64,000 nt of DNA, taken from NCBI RefSeq assembly GCF_002105755.1, contig NZ_CP020821.1, forward strand, positions 4,960,001-5,024,000. The letters are read 5' to 3'. This DNA is from Mycobacterium colombiense CECT 3035. Lineage in GTDB: Bacteria > Actinomycetota > Actinomycetes > Mycobacteriales > Mycobacteriaceae. The translations under genes were made by a program, and so were the position numbers. This document shows positions 1 to 8,240 of this stretch, one piece after another. The notes under the pieces were generated by a model. It searched no databases. It saw only the letters and a program-made list of their open reading frames with translations, and was not told the origin of the DNA. Position 1 is the stretch's first letter, and every line of letters begins with the position of its first letter.

Positions 1-317
1 GCGTCGACGAGGTGCTGGAAATACTGCAAGGAAGCAGGCAGGACGCCACCAAAGAGAGGGTGCGGAACGCTCTCTATTACGCGGACAAACAAGGGAAGTT
101 GCATCGAGGCCACCGCGCCAAATTTTCCCTCAAAGACACCTCAACCCCGGCGGCAACCGGGGTTGAGGTTAACGAGGAGCTGAACGGCAGCTCCTCCCGA
201 GAGATAGGAGGTGGTCGAGATGAAGCCTCGACCCCGCCTGGCGATCAAGGTGGTGCTGCGTCTAACGCGCAATTCCATCTCGGTCGTCTTGGCGATCGAG
301 CCCCCATAGGAGGCTGA
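1..317 (+). CDS. C-terminal end of an unidentified protein (5' truncated)
   Basis: The reading frame is open from the first base (frame of position 3) to a TGA at 315-317. The first ~45 residues are basic and helical-looking and resemble the last, winged-helix-like part of a replication or DNA-binding protein, with the segment TKERVRNALYYADKQGKLHR. After about base 135 the product becomes low-complexity (Gly/Ser/Thr/Pro) and the DNA carries perfect hairpins, so the real protein may end earlier in function or the tail may be disordered. The family is not recognised. Codon use and base composition differ from the ribosomal genes downstream, which fits an integrated element, but that is inference. 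Confidence 0.4.
   Translation, partial: VDEVLEILQGSRQDATKERVRNALYYADKQGKLHRGHRAKFSLKDTSTPAATGVEVNEELNGSSSREIGGGRDEASTPPGDQGGAASNAQFHLGRLGDRAPIGG
138..169 (+). other. 13-bp perfect hairpin
   Basis: Arms 138-150 and 157-169 are exact reverse complements around a 6-nt loop (151-156). It is very GC-rich and is not followed by a T run, so it is not a classical terminator. It is the first of five strong hairpins that lead into the tRNA-like element at 367-438. Confidence 0.6.
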
Positions 318-357
318 TCGCCGCCCGTGGCCTCGTCTAACGGCGAGGTTCACGGGC
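174..357 (+). ncRNA. Candidate structured RNA: array of four hairpins
   Basis: Four further inverted repeats follow each other: 174-182/188-196 (9 bp, perfect), 213-219/227-233 (7 bp), 291-297/316-322 with an inner 299-302/312-315 helix, and 323-329/351-357 with an inner 331-335/344-348 helix. Such density, ending just before a tRNA-like 3' domain, suggests a folded RNA or strongly structured leader. The same stretch is also an open frame, so it could be structured mRNA. The family is not recognised. Confidence 0.3.
220..309 (+). CDS. Possible 29-residue peptide with strong Shine-Dalgarno
   Basis: An ATG at 220 follows AGGAGG (206-211) at an 8-nt spacing and opens a 29-codon frame ending TAG at 307-309. 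The peptide begins MKPRPRLAIK and continues with alternating hydrophobic and basic residues, so it could be a leader peptide or a small membrane-active peptide. It lies inside the hairpin array and overlaps, in another frame, the C-terminal frame of the upstream gene. The support is the ribosome binding site only; no family is recognised. Confidence 0.2.
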   Translation: MKPRPRLAIKVVLRLTRNSISVVLAIEPP

Positions 358-366
358 CTCTCAAAC

Positions 367-438
367 GGGCGGTGCACGGTGCCGGGTTGGCCTCTGGAAA
401 CCAACACCCGAGGGGTTCGAGTCCCCTACCGTCCACCA
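367..438 (+). tRNA. tRNA-like element with encoded CCA (degenerate tRNA or tRNA-like domain)
   Basis: The 7-bp acceptor stem pairs 367-373 with 428-434 (one G-U), followed by discriminator A and an encoded CCA (436-438). The T arm is canonical: AGGGG (411-415), loop TTCGAGT, CCCCT. The rest is unusual. There is only a tiny hairpin GCA-CGG-TGC where the D arm should be. The anticodon position holds an extended, bulged stem (GTTGG/CCAAC and CGGG/CCCG) with a 10-nt loop, so no anticodon can be assigned. At 72 nt it is short. It may be a decayed tRNA, a tmRNA-type tRNA-like domain, or the 3' end of the structured RNA upstream. Confidence 0.4.
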
Positions 439-442
439 TTTA

Positions 443-480
443 GTTGTTGCCACTGCTCTAGTAGCAGCAACTTAATTATA
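443..480 (+). terminator. Possible intrinsic terminator after the tRNA-like element
   Basis: Stem 443-450/464-471 (8 bp with one G-U) is followed by the AT-rich tail TTAATTATA. It begins 4 nt after the CCA end. The tail is short on T, so this is weak. Confidence 0.3.
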
Positions 481-487
481 CATACCG

Positions 488-507
488 ACTGAGTCATTTG
501 ACTCAGT
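488..507. promoter_or_regulatory. Perfect 9-bp inverted repeat
   Basis: ACTGAGTCA-TT-TGACTCAGT is an exact palindrome with a 2-nt centre. It lies between the tRNA-like element and the antitoxin remnant. It could be an operator for a small regulator; no terminator T run follows. Confidence 0.3.
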
Positions 508-538
508 TCAGGGATGTAGACACGCGCTCCAGCCCAGG

Positions 539-819
539 TCAGGGGGACTGCTTGCGGGCGATCTCTGATCGCTGGTCTGCCCCGAGCTTGTCGGCGCGTG
601 CCCTTCCGCCCTTCAGGCCGCCCTTGCGGCCGAGCGCGACCGCTGTCGGGGCTTTGCCGCAAACCACATCTCGCACGAGTCGTTCGATACCGGCGAGTGC
701 CTCGGATTTGTCGGGCTCAAGCCATGACAGCGATAGAAGCTCTTGGGCACAACCAAACCCACTTAACCAAACCCACTTATTGTCTTGAACTGACCACTCG
801 ACCCGGTAGGTGTAGTCAT
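539..819 (-). pseudogene. HicB-like antitoxin remnant, frameshifted
   Basis: Reading leftwards from about 814 gives YTYRVEWSVQDNKWVWL, then LSLSWLEPDKSEALAGIERLV, close in pattern to mycobacterial HicB-like proteins (YTYRVTWSPED...FPSLSWLAPT). The tail is Gly/Lys/Arg-rich (ALGRKGGLKGGRARADKL) and ends at TGA 539-541. The likely ATG (817-819) is out of frame with the conserved N-terminus by one base. In the middle a 14-bp sequence is exactly duplicated (752-765 and 766-779), and the reading frame only continues because of it. I infer at least two indels, so the gene is probably dead. Confidence 0.5.
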
Positions 820-826
820 CTGGCGT

Positions 827-955
827 TTAGTCGGTAGCATCGCTCACTATGTACGCGGCCAAAGAGTTAAGGTCACGTGGGCGTTTCCTTGAGCCGTCAA
901 GCATAACCGCGTCATCCCACCAGGGCGCCCGAGCCCGGTAAATTGCTCGCTTCAA
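827..955 (-). CDS. Small ORF or gene fragment upstream of the HicB-like remnant
   Basis: A TTG-initiated 42-codon frame carries the protein-like segment APWWDDAVMLDGSRKRPRDL and ends TAA at 827-829, 7 nt before the HicB-like start. The frame stays open upstream of the TTG to about 1010 without a better start. The partner position suggests the other half of a small toxin-antitoxin-like pair, but it does not look like HicA and I do not recognise the family. It may be a fragment. Confidence 0.25.
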   Translation of the reverse strand: MKRAIYRARAPWWDDAVMLDGSRKRPRDLNSLAAYIVSDATD

Positions 956-1003
956 ACTGACCCACGACCGCCTTCGCGCAGAATTTGGCTCTGAGCAGGT
1001 CGT

Positions 1004-1174
1004 CCCCTAGACTCTAGGGGTTGCCTTGGGCAGACCTCGGCCGGTGCGAATCGGCCCCGCGTGCCCTTCGGTGACAAAGACCGCGCACGTCAGGTTTTGG
1101 TGGGTCATGCCCGCCGAATGCCCACCCCGGTGGGCTCTCCTGCCGTGCACACGCAACCCAGGTCAGGAGATCGA
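1004..1174 (+). promoter_or_regulatory. Leader region of the spc operon
   Basis: This non-coding stretch starts with a near-perfect palindrome (CCCCTAGA-C-TCTAGGGG, 1004-1020), then carries a GGCCG...CGGCC hairpin around 1039-1057 and a CCCACC/GGTGGG hairpin around 1119-1136. The rplN ribosome binding site is CAGGAGA at 1164-1170. I cannot assign the promoter confidently. Confidence 0.3.
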
Positions 1175-1543
1175 GTGATTCAGCAGGAATCGCGACTGAA
1201 GGTCGCCGACAACACCGGCGCCAAGGAGATCTTGTGCATCCGTGTGCTCGGCGGTTCGTCGCGACGCTACGCCGGCATCGGTGATGTCATCGTCGCCACC
1301 GTCAAGGACGCCATCCCCGGCGGCAACGTGAAGCGCGGGGACGTCGTCAAGGCCGTCGTGGTGCGCACGGTCAAGGAGCGCCGCCGCCCCGACGGCAGCT
1401 ACATCAAGTTCGATGAGAACGCCGCGGTGATCATCAAACCCGACAACGACCCGCGCGGGACGCGCATCTTCGGGCCGGTGGGCCGCGAACTGCGCGAGAA
1501 GCGGTTCATGAAGATCATCTCGCTGGCCCCGGAGGTTTTGTAA
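1175..1543 (+). CDS. rplN: 50S ribosomal protein L14
   Basis: The 122-residue product is the full-length L14 beta-barrel protein that sits at the subunit interface, contacting 16S helix 14 and L19. The start is GTG at 1175 ([18 protein letters not shown]), the universal L14 N-terminus, preceded by CAGGAGA. Longer upstream frames add non-homologous residues and are rejected. It is the first gene of the spc operon here. In M. tuberculosis the genes before it (rpsQ, atsA and two others) also break the S10-spc continuity, so an operon start at rplN is expected. Confidence 0.97.
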
Positions 1544-1861
1544 ATGAAGGTCAAGAAGGACGACACCGTCCTGGTGATCGCCGGTAAGGACAAGGGCGCC
1601 AAAGGCAAGGTGCTGAAGGTCTACCCGGACCGCGAACGCGTGCTCGTCGAGGGCGTCAACGCGATCAAGAAGCACACCGCGGTTTCGACCAACCAGCGCG
1701 GCGCGCAGTCGGGCGGGATCGTCACCCAGGAAGCGCCGATCCACATCTCCAACGTGATGGTCGTCGACTCGGACGGCAAGCCCACCCGGGTCGGTTACCG
1801 GGTCGACGAGGAGACCGGCAAGCGCGTTCGTATCTCCAAGCGCAACGGCAAGGACATCTGA
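1544..1861 (+). CDS. rplX: 50S ribosomal protein L24
   Basis: The 105-residue product is L24, an assembly initiator that binds the 5' end of 23S rRNA near the exit tunnel. A KOW motif occupies about residues 3-30 ([18 protein letters not shown]). It begins at the base after the rplN stop codon and its stop overlaps the rplE start (TGATG), so the three genes are translationally coupled. Confidence 0.97.
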   Translation: MKVKKDDTVLVIAGKDKGAKGKVLKVYPDRERVLVEGVNAIKKHTAVSTNQRGAQSGGIVTQEAPIHISNVMVVDSDGKPTRVGYRVDEETGKRVRISKRNGKDI

Positions 1862-2424
1862 TGAGCACTGCAGAAAAGGTTCAGCCGCGCCTGAAAGAGC
1901 GCTACCGCAGCGAGATTCGCGATTCGCTGCAGCAGCAGTTCGGCTACGCCAACGTCATGCAGATCCCGACGGTGACCAAGGTCGTCGTCAACATGGGTGT
2001 CGGCGACGCGGCGCGGGACGCGAAACTGATCAACGGCGCGGTCAGCGACCTGGCCCTGATCACCGGGCAGCGCCCCGAGATCCGTCGCGCGCGCAAGTCC
2101 ATCGCGCAGTTCAAACTGCGTGAGGGCATGCCGATCGGTGCGCGGGTCACCCTGCGCGGCGACCGGATGTGGGAGTTCCTGGACCGCCTCACCTCGATCG
2201 CGCTGCCCCGTATCCGCGACTTCCGCGGGCTTTCGCCCAAGCAGTTCGACGGTGTCGGCAACTACACCTTCGGGCTCGCCGAGCAGTCGGTGTTCCACGA
2301 GATCGACGTGGACAAGATCGACCGGGTCCGCGGCATGGACATCAACGTCGTCACCTCGGCGACGAATGACGACGAAGGACGAGCGCTGTTGCGGGCCCTC
2401 GGCTTTCCGTTCAAGGAGAACTGA
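1861..2424 (+). CDS. rplE: 50S ribosomal protein L5
   Basis: The 187-residue product is L5, which binds 5S rRNA and forms the central protuberance and intersubunit bridge B1b. The L5 signature region [13 protein letters not shown] and the C-terminal [15 protein letters not shown] block are intact. Its ATG shares one base with the rplX stop codon. Confidence 0.97.
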   Translation: MSTAEKVQPRLKERYRSEIRDSLQQQFGYANVMQIPTVTKVVVNMGVGDAARDAKLINGAVSDLALITGQRPEIRRARKSIAQFKLREGMPIGARVTLRGDRMWEFLDRLTSIALPRIRDFRGLSPKQFDGVGNYTFGLAEQSVFHEIDVDKIDRVRGMDINVVTSATNDDEGRALLRALGFPFKEN

Positions 2425-2428
2425 GTAG

Positions 2429-2614
2429 ATGGCAAAGAAGGCACTGGTCAACAAGGCCGCACGCAAGCCGAAGTTCGCGGTGCGCGGCTACACCCGTTGC
2501 AACAGGTGCGGCCGCCCGCGCGCGGTCTTCCGCAAATTCGGCCTGTGCCGGATCTGCCTGCGCGAGATGGCGCACGCGGGCGAACTGCCCGGCGTGCAGA
2601 AGAGCAGCTGGTAA
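2429..2614 (+). CDS. rpsZ: 30S ribosomal protein S14, zinc (type Z) form
   Basis: The 61-residue product is the short S14 paralogue of the 30S head. It has the four zinc-binding cysteines at residues 24, 27, 40 and 43 (CNRC ... CRIC), so this is the C+ form. Actinobacteria commonly also carry a cysteine-free S14 elsewhere, induced under zinc limitation. It follows rplE by 4 nt. Confidence 0.96.
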   Translation: MAKKALVNKAARKPKFAVRGYTRCNRCGRPRAVFRKFGLCRICLREMAHAGELPGVQKSSW

Positions 2615-2686
2615 CAGCCCAAACCCCCAAGACCAACCCAGAACAGGTGCGCGACAGGCCCAGAACGGGAACCACCGCGAGGAAGG

Positions 2687-2701
2687 TGACAGACACTGTC
2701 A
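2687..2701 (+). promoter_or_regulatory. Small hairpin between rpsZ and rpsH
   Basis: TGACAG-ACA-CTGTCA is a perfect 6-bp inverted repeat inside the 139-nt gap, the largest internal gap of the operon. It could be a processing or regulatory site; nothing further supports a role. Confidence 0.2.
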
Positions 2702-2753
2702 TGACTGCGACGACGACGATGCAGGGCGCAGCGATCAAGAGGAGTGGCGCTCG

Positions 2754-3152
2754 ATGACAATGACGGACCCGATCGCAGACTTCTTGACGCGTCTGCGTAA
2801 CGCCAATTCGGCGTATCACGACGAGGTGACGTTGCCGCACTCGAAGCTGAAGGCAAACATCGCCCAGATCCTCAAGAGCGAGGGCTACATCACCGACTAC
2901 CGGACCGAAGACGCTCGGGTCGGCAAGTCGCTGATCGTCCAGCTCAAGTACGGGCCGAGCCGGGAGCGAAGCATCGCCGGCCTGCGCCGCGTGTCCAAGC
3001 CCGGTCTGCGGGTGTACGCGAAATCCACCAATCTGCCACGCGTGCTCGGCGGCCTGGGTGTGGCGATCATCTCCACGTCCTCGGGTCTGTTGACCGACCG
3101 CCAGGCAGCCCGACAGGGCGTGGGCGGCGAAGTCCTCGCGTACGTCTGGTAA
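2754..3152 (+). CDS. rpsH: 30S ribosomal protein S8
   Basis: The 132-residue product is S8, a primary 16S rRNA-binding protein of the 30S platform. In E. coli it represses the spc operon. The ATG at 2754 ([18 protein letters not shown]) follows GAGGAGTGG. A second ATG two codons on (2760) is possible. The C-terminal [26 protein letters not shown] block is typical. Confidence 0.97.
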   Translation: MTMTDPIADFLTRLRNANSAYHDEVTLPHSKLKANIAQILKSEGYITDYRTEDARVGKSLIVQLKYGPSRERSIAGLRRVSKPGLRVYAKSTNLPRVLGGLGVAIISTSSGLLTDRQAARQGVGGEVLAYVW

Positions 3153-3175
3153 GGGCCGGGAGGTAACGAAAGACT

Positions 3176-3715
3176 ATGTCTCGCATTGGTAAGCAGCCGG
3201 TTCCGGTCCCGTCCGGAGTCGACGTGACGATCGATGGTCAGAAGGTGTCGGTGAAGGGGCCTAAGGGCGCCCTGGACCTGACGGTGGCCGAGCCGATCAC
3301 CGTGTCGCGCAACGACGATGGCGCGATCGTGGTCGCGCGTCCGAACGACGAACGGCGCAACCGCTCGTTGCACGGACTCTCGCGCACCCTGGTGTCCAAC
3401 CTGGTCACCGGCGTGACGCAGGGGTACACCACCAAGATGGAGATCTTCGGCGTCGGCTACCGGGTGCAGCTCAAGGGCTCCAACCTCGAGTTCGCGCTGG
3501 GCTACAGCCACCCCGTGGTGATCGAGGCTCCGGACGGCATCACGTTCGCCGTCCAGTCGCCGACGAAGTTTTCCATCACCGGGATCGACAAGCAGAAGGT
3601 CGGCCAGATCTCGGCGAACATCCGCCGTCTGCGCCGCCCCGACCCGTACAAGGGCAAGGGCGTGCGCTACGAGGGTGAGCAGATCCGCCGCAAGGTCGGA
3701 AAGACAGGTAAGTAA
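3176..3715 (+). CDS. rplF: 50S ribosomal protein L6
   Basis: The 179-residue product has the two repeated L6 domains and the signature [16 protein letters not shown] near the C-terminus. L6 binds 23S helix 97 close to the sarcin-ricin loop and factor-binding centre. It is preceded by a GGGAGG ribosome binding site and is 2 nt from rplR. Confidence 0.97.
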   Translation: MSRIGKQPVPVPSGVDVTIDGQKVSVKGPKGALDLTVAEPITVSRNDDGAIVVARPNDERRNRSLHGLSRTLVSNLVTGVTQGYTTKMEIFGVGYRVQLKGSNLEFALGYSHPVVIEAPDGITFAVQSPTKFSITGIDKQKVGQISANIRRLRRPDPYKGKGVRYEGEQIRRKVGKTGK

Positions 3716-3717
3716 TC

Positions 3718-4125
3718 ATGGCGCAAACAAAAGCTGGCACCGCCACGCGAAAGCCGGTGGGGCAGAGCGTTTCCGCGACTCGGCGCGTCTCTCGGCTGCG
3801 CAGGCACGCGCGTCTGCGCAAGAAGATCGCCGGCACCCCGCAGCGTCCGCGGCTGGTGATCAACCGGTCCGCGCGACACATTCACGTGCAACTGGTCAAC
3901 GACGAGAACGGCACCACGGTGGCCGCCGCGTCGTCGATCGAGGACGACGTGCGCAGCCTGCAGGGCGACAAGAAAGCCCGCAGCGTGCGGGTGGGCCAGC
4001 TGATCGCCGAGCGCGCCAAGGCCGCCGGCATCGACAGCGTGGTCTTCGACCGTGGCGGCTACACCTACGGCGGACGGATCGCGGCGCTGGCCGATGCCGC
4101 ACGCGAGAACGGATTGCAATTCTGA
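3718..4125 (+). CDS. rplR: 50S ribosomal protein L18
   Basis: The 135-residue product is L18, which binds 5S rRNA together with L5 and L25. The N-terminus has a mycobacterial basic extension of about 15 residues before the conserved [19 protein letters not shown] block. The C-terminal [20 protein letters not shown] is typical. Confidence 0.97.
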   Translation: MAQTKAGTATRKPVGQSVSATRRVSRLRRHARLRKKIAGTPQRPRLVINRSARHIHVQLVNDENGTTVAAASSIEDDVRSLQGDKKARSVRVGQLIAERAKAAGIDSVVFDRGGYTYGGRIAALADAARENGLQF

Positions 4126-4162
4126 TGGACAAGAGCTTGAACACGACTGGAAGGACCGCATA

Positions 4163-4846
4163 ATGGCGGAGCAGCCGACCGGCGGACAAGGCGCCGGCGA
4201 CAGCCGTGACTCGCGCGGTGACCGCGACAGCCGCGGTCGTCGGGGCGACGGCGGTCGTGGTGGCCGCGACCGCGACGGCGACAAGAGCAACTACCTGGAG
4301 CGGGTTGTCGCGATCAACCGTGTCTCCAAGGTGGTCAAGGGTGGTCGGCGATTCAGCTTCACCGCGCTGGTGATCGTCGGCGACGGCAACGGCATGGTCG
4401 GTGTCGGCTACGGCAAGGCCAAGGAAGTTCCCGCGGCCATCGCCAAGGGCGTCGAGGAGGCCCGCAAGGGCTTCTTCCGGGTTCCGCTGATCCGCGGGAC
4501 CATCACGCACCCGGTGCAGGGTGAGGCGGCCGCCGGCGTGGTGCTGCTGCGCCCGGCCAGCCCCGGTACCGGTGTGATCGCCGGTGGCGCCGCCCGTGCG
4601 GTGCTGGAATGCGCCGGCGTGCACGACATCCTGGCCAAGTCGCTGGGTAGCGACAACGCGATCAACGTGGTGCACGCGACCGTCGCCGCGCTCAAGCTGC
4701 TGCAGCGCCCCGAGGAGGTGGCCGCTCGCCGCGGCCTGCCCATCGAGGACGTTGCGCCGGCCGGAATGCTCAAGGCGCGCCGCGAAAGTGAAGCGATGGC
4801 CAGTGCGGCGGCCCGCGAGGCCCAGACCTCGGGGGCGCAGCCATGA
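4163..4846 (+). CDS. rpsE: 30S ribosomal protein S5
   Basis: The 227-residue product is S5, part of the decoding and mRNA entry region. A Gly/Arg/Asp-rich mycobacterial N-terminal tail (residues 1-40) precedes the double-stranded RNA-binding-like domain ([20 protein letters not shown]) and the C-terminal domain. I chose the ATG at 4163, which follows AAGGA; upstream in-frame codons lie in rplR. It overlaps rpmD by 4 nt (ATGA). Confidence 0.96.
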   Translation: MAEQPTGGQGAGDSRDSRGDRDSRGRRGDGGRGGRDRDGDKSNYLERVVAINRVSKVVKGGRRFSFTALVIVGDGNGMVGVGYGKAKEVPAAIAKGVEEARKGFFRVPLIRGTITHPVQGEAAAGVVLLRPASPGTGVIAGGAARAVLECAGVHDILAKSLGSDNAINVVHATVAALKLLQRPEEVAARRGLPIEDVAPAGMLKARRESEAMASAAAREAQTSGAQP

Positions 4847-5061
4847 GCAGTCAACTGAAGATCACCCAGGTGCGTAGCACCATCGGGGCCCGCTGGAAGC
4901 AGCGCGAGTCCCTGCGCACCCTGGGCCTGCGAAAGATTCGCCAGTCAGTGGTCCGCGAGGACAACGCGCAGACCCGTGGCCTGATCGCGGTGGTCAGCCA
5001 CCTCGTCGAGGTGGAGCCGGCCGAGGCGACGGCCACGGGCACCGGAGGTAGCAAGAAATGA
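4843..5061 (+). CDS. rpmD: 50S ribosomal protein L30
   Basis: The 72-residue product has the L30 pattern ([28 protein letters not shown]). It starts inside the last codons of rpsE (ATGA overlap) and overlaps rplO by 4 nt, so the genes are coupled. Confidence 0.96.
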   Translation: MSSQLKITQVRSTIGARWKQRESLRTLGLRKIRQSVVREDNAQTRGLIAVVSHLVEVEPAEATATGTGGSKK

Positions 5062-5501
5062 CGATCAAGCTGCACGACCTCAAGCCGGCGCGCGGGTCGA
5101 AGACGGCTCGCACGCGGGTCGGCCGCGGTGAGGGCTCCAAGGGTAAGACCGCCGGTCGCGGCACCAAGGGCACCAAGGCCCGCAAGAACGTGCCGACCAC
5201 CTTCGAGGGTGGCCAGATGCCGATCCACATGCGGCTGCCCAAGCTCAAGGGCTTCCGCAACCGGTTCCGCACCGAGTACGAGATCGTCAACGTCGGCGAC
5301 CTCAATCGGCTTTTCCCGCAGGGCGGTTCGATCGGCGTGGACGAGCTGGTGGCCAAGGGCGCGGTTCGCCGCAACTCGCTGGTCAAGGTCCTCGGCGACG
5401 GCAAGCTGACGGTCAAGGTCGAGGTGACCGCGCACAAGTTCAGCGGCAGCGCGCGCGAGAAGATCACCGCCGCGGGCGGCTCGGCCACCGAGCTGTCCTA
5501 G
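5058..5501 (+). CDS. rplO: 50S ribosomal protein L15
   Basis: The 147-residue product is L15, with the Gly/Lys/Arg-rich N-terminal segment ([19 protein letters not shown]) that threads into 23S rRNA and the globular C-terminal domain. Its TAG stop shares the CTAG sequence with the stop of the opposite-strand oxidoreductase, so the spc operon ends here. secY lies 14 kb downstream instead of following directly as in most bacteria. Confidence 0.97.
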   Translation: MTIKLHDLKPARGSKTARTRVGRGEGSKGKTAGRGTKGTKARKNVPTTFEGGQMPIHMRLPKLKGFRNRFRTEYEIVNVGDLNRLFPQGGSIGVDELVAKGAVRRNSLVKVLGDGKLTVKVEVTAHKFSGSAREKITAAGGSATELS

Positions 5502-6424
5502 CTCAGCTGCGGAATCACTTCCGCGGCAAGGCGTTCCATCTGCTCGTGGTTCTCTGCCGGGTCGACGCCGACGGGGTTCAGTAGCACCATCTGCGCCCCG
5601 GCGTCGATCACCTCGCGCAACCCGCGCACCACGTCGTCGGGTGTGCCCGACACCGGTACGTCCTGCACGCCGGGCATCTTCCCGTAGATGCGGTCCAGCC
5701 CGGCGAGCACCCGCTCCCGGGCCCTGGCGGGGTCGTCGTCGACCATCAGGTAGACCCGTTTGCCGATGGTGAAGTTCGCGGGGTCCTTCTGTTGCTCGTC
5801 GAGCTCGCGGCGCACCACGGTGACGGCCCCGGCGAACGCCTCGGTGGTCGACGAACCGGCGCCCAGAAACGAGTCGCCGTGCCGCACCGCGCGGGCCAGC
5901 GCCTTGGGCGCCAAGCCCCCGAACCAGATCGGCGGATGCGGCCGCTGCACCGGCTTGGGTTGGATCGGCAAGTCGTCGACGTCACGGAACCGGCCGTGAA
6001 ACGTCACCCTCGGCTCGTCGGACCACGCCGCCTTCATCAGCTCCAGGCCCTCGGTGAAATACGAGATGAAGGTCTCCTTGTCCACACCGAACGCCGCGAA
6101 CTGCCGCCTGCCGCCGCCCGGCGCGACGCCGATGTCCAGCCGGCCGTGGCTGAGCCGGTCGACGGCGGTGGCGGCCGAGGCCAACTGCAGGGGGTCGTGC
6201 AACGACGTCACCAGGACCGCGACACCCAGGCGCAGCCGCTCGGTGCACGCCGCGCAGTACGCCAGCAGCTCCAGCGGCGCCAGCAGCGGTGCGGGCCCGA
6301 TGATCTGCTCGAGCAGCCAGCCGCCCTCGAACCCTAGGTCTTCTGCACGCGCGAGAAACGCGCGCAACCCGGCTCCGTCGAATCCGTCGTAATCGAACTG
6401 CGGGATCGCGATGGAAAACCTCAC
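5498..6424 (-). CDS. Luciferase-like (LLM class) flavin/F420-dependent oxidoreductase
   Basis: The 308-residue TIM-barrel protein has the bacterial luciferase-like pattern: N-terminal [11 protein letters not shown], the segment [39 protein letters not shown], and [10 protein letters not shown]. Mycobacterial members mostly use F420 or FMN; the substrate is unknown. The start is GTG at 6424, six bases after a TACGGT -10 element, which suggests a leaderless message. It converges on rplO with overlapping stops. M. tuberculosis places sppA directly after rplO, so this gene is extra at this spot. Confidence 0.85.
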   Translation of the reverse strand: MRFSIAIPQFDYDGFDGAGLRAFLARAEDLGFEGGWLLEQIIGPAPLLAPLELLAYCAACTERLRLGVAVLVTSLHDPLQLASAATAVDRLSHGRLDIGVAPGGGRRQFAAFGVDKETFISYFTEGLELMKAAWSDEPRVTFHGRFRDVDDLPIQPKPVQRPHPPIWFGGLAPKALARAVRHGDSFLGAGSSTTEAFAGAVTVVRRELDEQQKDPANFTIGKRVYLMVDDDPARARERVLAGLDRIYGKMPGVQDVPVSGTPDDVVRGLREVIDAGAQMVLLNPVGVDPAENHEQMERLAAEVIPQLS

Positions 6425-6430
6425 CCGACC

Positions 6431-6436
6431 ACCGTA
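6431..6436 (-). promoter_or_regulatory. -10 element for the oxidoreductase gene (leaderless)
   Basis: On the minus strand TACGGT is followed by six bases and the GTG start at 6424. This spacing puts the transcription start on the start codon. Confidence 0.5.
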
Positions 6437-6450
6437 CGGCCGTGCATCGG

Positions 6451-6456
6451 TAGTCT
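6451..6456 (+). promoter_or_regulatory. -10 element for sppA (leaderless)
   Basis: TAGTCT is followed by GCAGAC and the ATG of sppA at 6463, again a 6-nt spacing with no ribosome binding site. Confidence 0.5.
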
Positions 6457-6462
6457 GCAGAC

Positions 6463-8238
6463 ATGTTCGCTTTCCTGCCCTCGATCCCCGGGGTCGGCGA
6501 GGTCCGAGCCCTCGCCGGCCGGGTCGACACCGCCCGCCATCACGGCGTGCCCAACGGGTGCGTGCTCGAATTGGACCTGCGCTCGATGCCGCCGGAGACG
6601 TCGGGCTTCGATCCGCTGGCGATCATCACCGGGGGCAGCCGGCCGGTCGCGCTGCGCGACATGGTCGCCGCCATCCACCGGGCGGCTGAGGACTCGCGGG
6701 TGGCCGGGCTGATCGCCCGGGTTCAACTCGGCGCGTCGCCGTCGGCCGCGGTGCAGGAGCTGCGCGAGGCCATCGTCGAGTTCACCGCCGCCAAGCCCTC
6801 ACTGGCCTGGGCCGAGACCTACCCGGGCACGCTGTCGTACTACCTGGCATCGGCGTTCGGTGAGGTCTGGATGCAGCCGGCCGGAAGCCTCGGGCTGATC
6901 GGCTTCGCCAGCAATGCCACCTTCCTGCGAGACGCGTTCGACAAGGCCGGCATCGAAGCCCAATTCGTCGCGCGCGGCGAATACAAGTCGGCCGTAAACC
7001 GTTTCACCGAGCACGGCTTCACCGAGGCCCACCGCGAGGCCGTCACCCGGATGCTGGAAAGCTTGCAGGAGCAGGTGTGGGAAGCGGTGGCACGCTCGCG
7101 CAAGCTCGACACCGGCGTGCTCGACGCGCTGGCCGACCGCGCCCCGCTGTTGCGTGAGGAGGCCGTGTCGTCGGGACTGGTCGACCGGATCGGATTCCGG
7201 GATGAAGCCTATGACCGCATCGCGGAACTGGTTGGCGTGCAAGACGTTTCCGAGGAGAATGCGCCACCGCGGTTGTACCTGTCGCGTTATGCCGGCGCGG
7301 CCCGGTCCCGGCTGTCCCCGCCGGCGCCCCCGGTTCCCGGGCGCCGGCCCAAGCCAAAGGTGGCCGTCGTCAACATCGACGGCACCATCGTGGACGGGCG
7401 CGGGGGACCGCAGTTCCTGCCGTTCGGCGCCTCCACCGTCGGCAGCGACACCATCGCCCCGGCGTTGCGGGAGGCCGCCGCCGACGAATCGGTGTCCGCG
7501 ATCGTGCTGCGGGTGAACAGCCCGGGGGGCTCGGTGACCGCATCGGAAACCCTTTGGCGCGAAGTGAAAAGGGCTCGAAAGCTCGGCAAGCCGGTGGTGG
7601 CGTCGATGGGCGCGGTCGCCGCCTCGGGCGGCTACTACATCGCGGTGGCGGCCGACGCGATCGTCGCCAGCCCGGCGACGATCACCGGTTCGATCGGCGT
7701 GATCACCGGCAAGCTGGTGATTCGCGATCTGCTGGAGCGCCTCGGCGTCGGGCTGGATAGCGTGCGCACCAACGCCAATGCCGATTCCTGGTCGATCGAG
7801 GCGCCGTTCACCCCGGAGCAGCGCGCCCACCGGGAGGCCGAGGCCGACCTGGTGTACGCCGACTTCCTGGAGCGGGTCGCCGACGGCCGCAACCTGACCA
7901 CCGAGGCCGTCGATCGGGTCGCCCGGGGCCGGGTGTGGACCGGCGCCGACGCGCGCGAGCGGGGCCTGGTCGACGAACTGGGCGGCTTTCGCACCGCGCT
8001 GCGCCGCGCGAAAATCCTTGCGGGACTTGATGAAGACACCGACGTGCGCCTGGTGACCTACCCGGGTGGCTCGCTGCTGGACATGCTGCGGCCTCGGGCC
8101 TCCTCGCAACCGGCCGCCGCGTCGGTGCCCGACGCGCTGGCCGCACTGCTGGGCCGCACCATCGGCGGCGTCCTGGACAGCGTGGAACGGTCCTACACCG
8201 GGGCCAGCGCGTTGTGGCCGGGGCCCTGGCGCCTGTAG
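6463..8238 (+). CDS. sppA: Signal peptide peptidase SppA, 67K type (protease IV)
   Basis: The 591-residue protein has the duplicated ClpP/crotonase fold of long SppA enzymes, which degrade cleaved signal peptides at the membrane. The N-terminal half carries the catalytic-Lys region (VARGEYKSAVNRFTEHGF). The C-terminal half carries the nucleophile Ser in GAVAASGGYYIAVAAD and the SPGGS segment. It corresponds to M. tuberculosis Rv0724, also found after rplO. No obvious N-terminal membrane helix is present. Confidence 0.93.
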   Translation: MFAFLPSIPGVGEVRALAGRVDTARHHGVPNGCVLELDLRSMPPETSGFDPLAIITGGSRPVALRDMVAAIHRAAEDSRVAGLIARVQLGASPSAAVQELREAIVEFTAAKPSLAWAETYPGTLSYYLASAFGEVWMQPAGSLGLIGFASNATFLRDAFDKAGIEAQFVARGEYKSAVNRFTEHGFTEAHREAVTRMLESLQEQVWEAVARSRKLDTGVLDALADRAPLLREEAVSSGLVDRIGFRDEAYDRIAELVGVQDVSEENAPPRLYLSRYAGAARSRLSPPAPPVPGRRPKPKVAVVNIDGTIVDGRGGPQFLPFGASTVGSDTIAPALREAAADESVSAIVLRVNSPGGSVTASETLWREVKRARKLGKPVVASMGAVAASGGYYIAVAADAIVASPATITGSIGVITGKLVIRDLLERLGVGLDSVRTNANADSWSIEAPFTPEQRAHREAEADLVYADFLERVADGRNLTTEAVDRVARGRVWTGADARERGLVDELGGFRTALRRAKILAGLDEDTDVRLVTYPGGSLLDMLRPRASSQPAAASVPDALAALLGRTIGGVLDSVERSYTGASALWPGPWRL

Positions 8239-8240
8239 CC

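Noticed and set aside
327..443. A second small GTG frame with AGGAGG overlapping the tRNA-like element
   Set aside because: The spacing to the GTG is too long (13 nt) and the frame runs through the acceptor and T-arm sequence, so an RNA explanation is better.
1061..1174. A longer rplN reading frame starting at 1061
   Set aside because: The extra residues have no L14 homology and the GTG at 1175 has a good ribosome binding site.
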